A stretch of 64,000 nucleotides of DNA from Gnetum montanum (Eukaryota > Streptophyta > Gnetopsida > Gnetales > Gnetaceae): the NCBI GenBank assembly GCA_015680685.1, contig MNCI01028319.1:125547-189546 (forward strand). Direction: 5' to 3'. The notes beneath the pieces were generated by a model. That model was not told the origin of the DNA. It made no database searches and saw only the letters and a list, made by a program, of their open reading frames with translations. The stretch's first letter is position 1. Every line of letters starts with the position of its first letter. A program made the translations under genes and the position numbers. This document shows, in pieces, positions 59,049 to 64,000 of this stretch.

Positions 59049-59699
59049 GTAAGTAATCAATTTGTCAATCATAATTGCAGCTTAAATTTTAGTTACACTG
59101 CAATCTGCCTTTTTTCTAATCCTGTTTCATCTTACATATCTTATTTTTTTAACTATTGTTGGATTTAATTTTATACCAATGCAGACTCCTCTGCAGAGGA
59201 GCCATTTTTTCCTATTTCTGGTCCTGCTCATTCCATCTTCAGGATTGCTGTCTATCGCACAGCACGAGATTTCCCTAATGCGGACACAAACCACACAAAA
59301 ATTAACATTTGAAGCCAAGGAGCAGAGATTCCTCATCAACAAACATTCTTCTTGGTTTACAAGTCATGAACACACATTACTCATGAGCACACATTCCCGT
59401 GGTTGTAGTGCAGGTAGATTAATCTTGGTCGGTTAGGTTTGCAGCAAGGAAAGAGTTTTTTTTATAGCAGTCCTTAAAAACCAGAATATAACCTTAGAAA
59501 TTAGAGAGTATAGCTCGGAGATGAAATTAGAAGCTATTAATCATTGAGTGAAGGTCGTAAATATACCAGTACCCTCTAATTTTCATCACCGTTTTGTCTG
59601 TGGTTCAAAGGTAATAAAAAAATTGTGAGCTGCAGGATGTAATTTAAAGCTTTGAGTTTGCAGTTATCTACGACCAACAGGCTTAGGCTGAAGTCAAAT
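59049..59699. other. Intron 4 of the 58-kb gene (start), with first copy of a tandem repeat
   Basis: Begins with a strong donor GTAAGT. A possible exon at 59185 (after TACCAATGCAG) is in phase with exon 4, but ends in TGA at about 59312 without a known domain. The block 59585-59695 recurs at 60620-60720. Confidence 0.4.
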
Positions 59700-60548
59700 T
59701 AGTGTAGAGCCTACCTCAATAGACCCCAAAAGGACCTAAGCAAATTAAGCTTAGCAAACAAGAACACCACAAAGGAATGGAGAAAATTCTCCCTGTTATT
59801 AAGAAAACTTTCAAAATGTGGAGAAATACATCAAAGATGAGGAGCCAAGCTCAACTCACACCTCTCCCAAGGATCTTAGAGGCCACAAATATCCCCTCGC
59901 AATCCTCAATTGCTCATACTTGGAGCATCACCTAAAGACAAGATACTTATAAGAAATTCTCTCGACCTTTCTCAAGTGCTATCCCTTGCCTTTCACTCAA
60001 ATGGACACAATGTCTTAGTACAAGCTCTCCTTTTCTTGCACTCAAACTCTCTTGCACAAGCTCTCAAGAGACCTCTCAAATCTCTCACATAACTCTCTTG
60101 CCCAAACTCAGGCCTTGGACACTTATTTATAGCTTCTCGTGTGACCTTTCGTCTTCCTTTGCATTCAAAAATACAAATTAATTTTTGTTATTTACCATAG
60201 TAGACGTCTTGTTGTCAAAGGAGATGTCTTGCCTGAGTGCAGATGAGTTTCAGGAGACATCTTGCTTGCAGAGTAGATGTCTTCTTGTAGAGGAGACGTC
60301 TATCTTGGCAAGGCCAAAAATAAAGGTGCTTATTTTGAGGCCTAGAACATCTGGACACCTCCAAACAAGTCCCATCGACCCTGGAGCCCCTTGAACTCAT
60401 TAAAATAGGCCCCAAACACCCCCAAACATGCCAAAACACCCTGTAATGATCACTAACAAGGCCAACACAAGAAGACACATAAACAAGACACACTCACATA
60501 CACAAAATGTGTTGAAGATTACATAGGGGCTGGGTGATGTCCTGGTCA
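59700..60548 (-). mobile_element. Probable solo LTR, 849 bp
   Basis: Flanked by the direct repeat CAAAT (59695-59699 and 60549-60553), which fits a 5-bp target duplication. The right end reads TGACCAGGAC on the minus strand. A TATA-like TATAAATAAG (minus strand) lies at about 60121-60132, and an AGATGTCT/AGACGTCT cluster at 60200-60310 on the U3 side. It splits one copy of the 59585/60620 repeat. No internal region and no partner were found. The left end is CACTA rather than a clean CA, so the boundary is uncertain by a few bases. Confidence 0.55.
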
Positions 60549-60825
60549 CAAATGTTTAACTTTTGACTCTCAAATGGTGAATCTCATGTGGTCACAGCAT
60601 GAGAGTCTTATCATCACTGTTTTATCTTCGGTTCAGAGGCAACAAAAAATTCTTGAGATGCAGGACTTGTAATTGAAAGCTTTGAATCTGCAGTTATCTA
60701 TGAGCACCAGGCTCAGGCTGAAATAGTTGAAGTAGCGGAGGTTATCTGCAGTCAAATGTTGAATTTTTTACTCTCAAATGGTGAATCTTATGCTGTGCGA
60801 TGGACAACATGGGATTTTTTAATCT
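60549..60825. repeat. Second copy of the tandemly duplicated block
   Basis: GGTTCAGAGGCAACAAAAAA to CAGGCTGAAAT (60634-60724) matches 59600-59692. CTCTCAAATGGTGAATCT occurs at 60569 and again at 60772. So a unit of about 200 bp is present twice in tandem and the first copy was split by the solo LTR. Confidence 0.65.
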
Positions 60826-61710
60826 TGTCACTTTACTTTATCAAATCATCACCTATTCCAACATAAGCATCTAAGCTGCATCAAGTCTTTGCTTATGGCC
60901 TCCCCCTTCTATCCCAATGTACACATTTCAGATCTATTAACTCCCCCAACAGACACATTTCATCAATATTAACCCTTTGCCCTTGGTGCTTATTGAGTGT
61001 TTCTGTTGTAATTTGTATATAGATTTTTGTTAGTATGTCTGTGTTTTTCAACCACAACTTGAATTAGTAAAAAGTTATTTTTTATAAATAATAGAGTTTT
61101 GGATTTGGAATCCATCTAGGATTTCCATATGATTTTAGAGATGAATTGAAAAACATGATTAAAAATCTATTATATGTGTAGTGAATTTATGATGGGAATG
61201 CTGCTTTGAACCAGGTGTGATCTTCTATCCTTGCGCTTACCAGTATTGTGATAAAATAGGCTGATATAGATTAACTGCTAAAAATATTTTGTAAAAGTAG
61301 GATAAAATAGCCAAAGGGTTTAAAATATACAAAAGCTACATGATAGGTAGGGAATGGTGCTTAAAATTATGAAAAATGAAGAAGCTAAGTAAAAGTGGAT
61401 CCAAGGCCATGTGTTAAGAATCCAATATTGTGATGATAAGGAAAGCTAGATGTTCAGTTGTAAAATTTGGGACCACAAAGTCCTTGTGTCTCATGTAACC
61501 ATCTTGTAGAAGATATTGAAGTCCTTGAGGCCAATCAAAATCAACCCTAGAGTCAATAGACTCAACCCAAGAGTAAAGGTAACCCCTGTCCAACAAGTAT
61601 AAATAGATATGTTGGGCTTGTATTTTTGGAGTTGGAGAGTGGAAGATCACTTTTCCTCCAATATTAGAATAGTGTGTTTATTTCTTTTTCATTTTATCTG
61701 TCTTAATTAA
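60826..61710. other. AT-rich, no gene recognised (probably intron)
   Basis: No coding similarity was found. The minus-strand frame 61414-61650 has no known domain. If the 58-kb gene continues to the right, this is intron. Confidence 0.4.
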
Positions 61711-62327
61711 TGTTAGAAAATAGGGTGCATGGAAAGTGTTTCAAGCAATAAACAATTTTCCAAAACTAAGGCAAAACATCTTAGGATAATATTTGTATGT
61801 TTTTCTAATCAGAAAATTTAAGAAAAAAGGAGAAAAAAGAAGAAAAGTGGGTGTGGAAGCCCAAAAGTCTTCCTTTATTCAAAAATCAAATAAGGTATTT
61901 GGTGGGTGGATGTGCTTGAAAATGACCCCAAAGACACTTTAAAAATGCATTTTATCAAAAGAAGGGCCTAGGCAAACTTGGGCCCCAAATGATATACAAT
62001 GGTGATTATGAACTCTCTTGATGAAGAAGATCACTTTATTGTTTTGATGAATGAACATCCTTTGATGATGCTTTGATGATTGCTGATATTTAATAAACAA
62101 TTTTGTGAACATCTCATCAACTTATCACTAGTTTCATTACAACACAATCATCAGTTTCATCAACATAGTCACCAATTTCTCATTACAATCAATAATTTGA
62201 TGAATAAACAATTCAGTTCTGTCCTATGATCTGTTCTGAAATTACTATCTATTGTTGTTGATTTTTGAAAAATTTAAAGAATTCCAGACCTAAATAATTC
62301 AAAGGTTCTGCTTCATCAGCTTCAACA
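61711..62327 (+). repeat. 5' LTR of the short Copia derivative
   Basis: The start matches 63953-64000 over the 48 bases visible (about 85 percent by eye). Its end is set by the CA before the primer-like site. Confidence 0.7.
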
Positions 62328-62328
62328 A

Positions 62329-62342
62329 TTGGTAGTGGAGGG
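62329..62342 (+). promoter_or_regulatory. Probable primer binding site
   Basis: TTGGTAGTGGAGGG sits directly after the LTR. It resembles the TGGTATCAGAGC type used by Copia elements, with several differences. Confidence 0.45.
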
Positions 62343-63009
62343 AACATTAGAATCCAAACAATTAAATAATTCATGATGCGTAGCAACAAAGAAATTCAAA
62401 AGTGCCCAATTATCGTCAATGGAAAACAAGTTCTTATGCTTTGGAGAAGCATGATGAAAGGACTTCTTGAATTTAATGATGCTTGGGAAATTGTGGAATC
62501 TTGATTTGATGACAGTCCTACAATAGCTGGAACTGAAGTTAATGAAAAAGATGAGAACTGTACCATAGCTCTATTGAAGGAATATGAAAGAAAATAGAAG
62601 AAAGATTCATTGGCAAAGATGCTAATCATCTTCATTGTTTCACAAACCATTGCTGGAAGACTAAATTCTTTGAAGATAGCCAAGGAGGTATGGGATAGGC
62701 TTCATCTTAATTAGCATGGCATGCCTAAAAATCCACAAATCCTAGAATGTGTGAAGAATTTGATAAGTTTGAAATCAAAACAGATGAGCACATTGAAGAA
62801 TTTTTTGTTAGAATGTATGAATGTTTGAGACATGTTGATGATATATGGATGTAGCTTCACACAAAGGCAAAAAATTCAAAAGGTAGTTGTTGCCTTGTAT
62901 AATGATATCAAAATATGATGGTGAGTTTTCTGCAAGTTACGAATTTCAATTGTTTTATTGTTGATGTTTTGGTTTCATAAATTAGAACCTTTGAAAATAT
63001 GAGAAATGC

Positions 63010-63540
63010 GTGCATACATGTCAAAAAAATCAAAGAAGAAGATTCAAGAAGAATGATAAGCAGAAGGAAGATTCTTCCAAGGATGAAGATAAATTCAAAT
63101 TCAATTATAATTTCTCATGTACATTTTGTCAAAAGGGACAAGTTCAAGAAAAATGTTGGTTTAAACATGGCTTTTCCTCCAGTTATGTTTTTAAACCTAA
63201 AAGTCCCAAGAAACAAGAAGATGTTGATTCTGAAAACATTGACGGAGAGTCTACAAATTTTGTTGCTTTATCAGTTAAAAATTCTTTAAACAAAAATACA
63301 TGGATTATTGCTAGTGGTGCCTCTGCCCATATGACTCCACTCAAGGAACACTTTGTTTAATTTGAAACATTGGATGATTTTGGTTCCATTCACATTGGTG
63401 ATGGAGATACATTAAAAATTGAATCAAGAGGTAAAGTCTTACTCACCCTAATTGATGGCCATAAAATTACTGCCCAACTATTGTATGTTCTAGAATTAGT
63501 ATTACCGTTACATTCAGTTTGGAACATAGCTCGAAAATGA
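63010..63540 (+). pseudogene. Copia gag-protease relic with inactivated protease
   Basis: The frame 63010-63360 is Lys-rich, then CTFCQKGQVQEKCWFKHG. The zinc knuckle C-C-H-C has Gln in place of His and is one residue short. TWIIASGASAHMTPLKEHFV follows, where the catalytic Asp of WIIDSGAS is Ala. After a stop the frame continues with GSIHIGDGDTLKIESRGKVL, the usual segment after Copia protease. Both changes would abolish function. Confidence 0.8.
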
Positions 63541-64000
63541 TGTTAAATTTTATTTAATCATGATGTTAGCACAATTTCAAAAGGAGGAAAAGGTGTATTG
63601 AACTCCAAAAGATCATCTAACAATATTTATTTTGTTTAAGCCATTCCAACTCAAAATCCTGAATAGATTCATGTTGCCAACCTTACCCAGGTTAAAGGAC
63701 AGGATGAAGGTGATCACGAGTTCTTACACCATTTCAAAGATGGATGATGTACCAAAGCCTCAAGTCAAGTCCTTAAGATGACGCTTTGCAAAATATTTAA
63801 GAACAGGTTCAAACAAGGAAGTCAAAAACATGAAGAGACTTCACCATGGAGAAAGAAGCTAAACATCAAGATGATTGCCAAGACGATTGAAAATTGGTTG
63901 AAGCATGAAGAACTTGAACATCAGACTTCACATTGCTCCCCAAAGCAAGGACTATTAGAAAATAAGGTGCACGGGAAGTGCACCAAGCAATAAACAGTTT

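Larger units (their letters stand above)
61711..64000 (+). mobile_element. Short Copia derivative, cut by window edge
   Basis: The 5' LTR is 61711-62327 (617 bp, TGTTAGAAAATAGGGTGC... to CAACA). The 3' LTR starts at 63953 (TATTAGAAAATAAGGTGCAC) and continues past 64000. The interior is only about 1.6 kb. A gag relic with NYRQWKTSSYALEK and AWEIVES segments lies at 62400-62960, a zinc-knuckle-like CTFCQKGQVQEKC at 63118-63156 and a protease motif at 63300-63345. A short remnant follows, but no integrase, reverse transcriptase or RNase H. It is a deletion derivative that cannot move on its own. Confidence 0.8.

Noticed and set aside
59185-59312. Fifth exon of the 58-kb gene
   Set aside because: The acceptor and phase fit, but the sequence gives no recognisable continuation and stops after about 42 codons. 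Kept only as a possibility in the intron entry.

Overview
The window looks like a stretch of a large, transposon-filled nuclear genome of a seed plant, most likely a gymnosperm such as a conifer. That is inference. It rests on a plant-type linker histone with one short GT-AG intron, only two credible host genes in 64 kb, many old and nested LTR retrotransposons full of stop codons, low GC outside the two genes, and a second gene whose remaining exons seem to lie beyond transposon-filled introns. Nothing bacterial (operon, CRISPR array, ribosome binding site) is present.

Layout. 1-1635: N-terminal part of a Helitron replicase/helicase gene, minus strand, running off the left edge. 4.1-5.65 kb: L1-like LINE reverse transcriptase relic, minus strand. 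8.0-9.1 kb: Gypsy-type basic gag relic, plus strand. 11.2-12.6 kb: first of three copies of a decayed 'putative plant transposon protein' (PTPP-like) gene, plus strand. 16.5-17.2 kb: Copia integrase relic. 17375-24848: a minus-strand Gypsy-type element with both LTRs, primer binding site and a recognisable target duplication, holding parts of a second nested element and a 133-base gap. 27057-28234: intact histone H1 gene, minus strand. 29.9-32.3 kb: SINE, LINE and Gypsy fragments. 32.2-38.9 kb: a nearly complete but decayed Copia element, minus strand. 39.9-42.5 kb: Gypsy reverse transcriptase/RNase H, an RTE-type LINE and a protease fragment. 42527-52963: a 10.4-kb minus-strand LTR element holding two head-to-tail PTPP/coiled-coil units and no visible pol. 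52964-56340: gag and 5' LTR of the element into which that one inserted. 56.4-57.1 kb: SINE-like repeats, two of them inverted. 58007 onward: 5' exons of a host gene with a probable ubiquitin-interacting motif. 59700-60548: probable solo LTR. 61711-end: a short Copia derivative with both LTRs (the right one cut by the window edge).

How it fits together. Most of 31-56 kb is one nest. A Gypsy element whose 5' LTR is at 55452-56340 continues as gag to 52964, is interrupted by the 10.4-kb PTPP element, resumes as protease at 42526, is interrupted by an RTE LINE, and resumes as reverse transcriptase/RNase H to about 39925. All of this is on the minus strand and in the expected gag-protease-RT order.

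The strongest unexpected signal is technical. An exact 51-bp inverted repeat (53680-53730 and 54227-54277), each copy directly followed by a single N, suggests that 53732-54277 was placed in the scaffold in the wrong orientation. The most biologically interesting signals are the repeated PTPP/coiled-coil LTR unit without pol, the UIM that appears only if a GC-AG intron is used in the 58-kb gene, and the long two-tailed histone H1. I did not find a clearly new molecular system. All boundaries of decayed elements are by eye and approximate.
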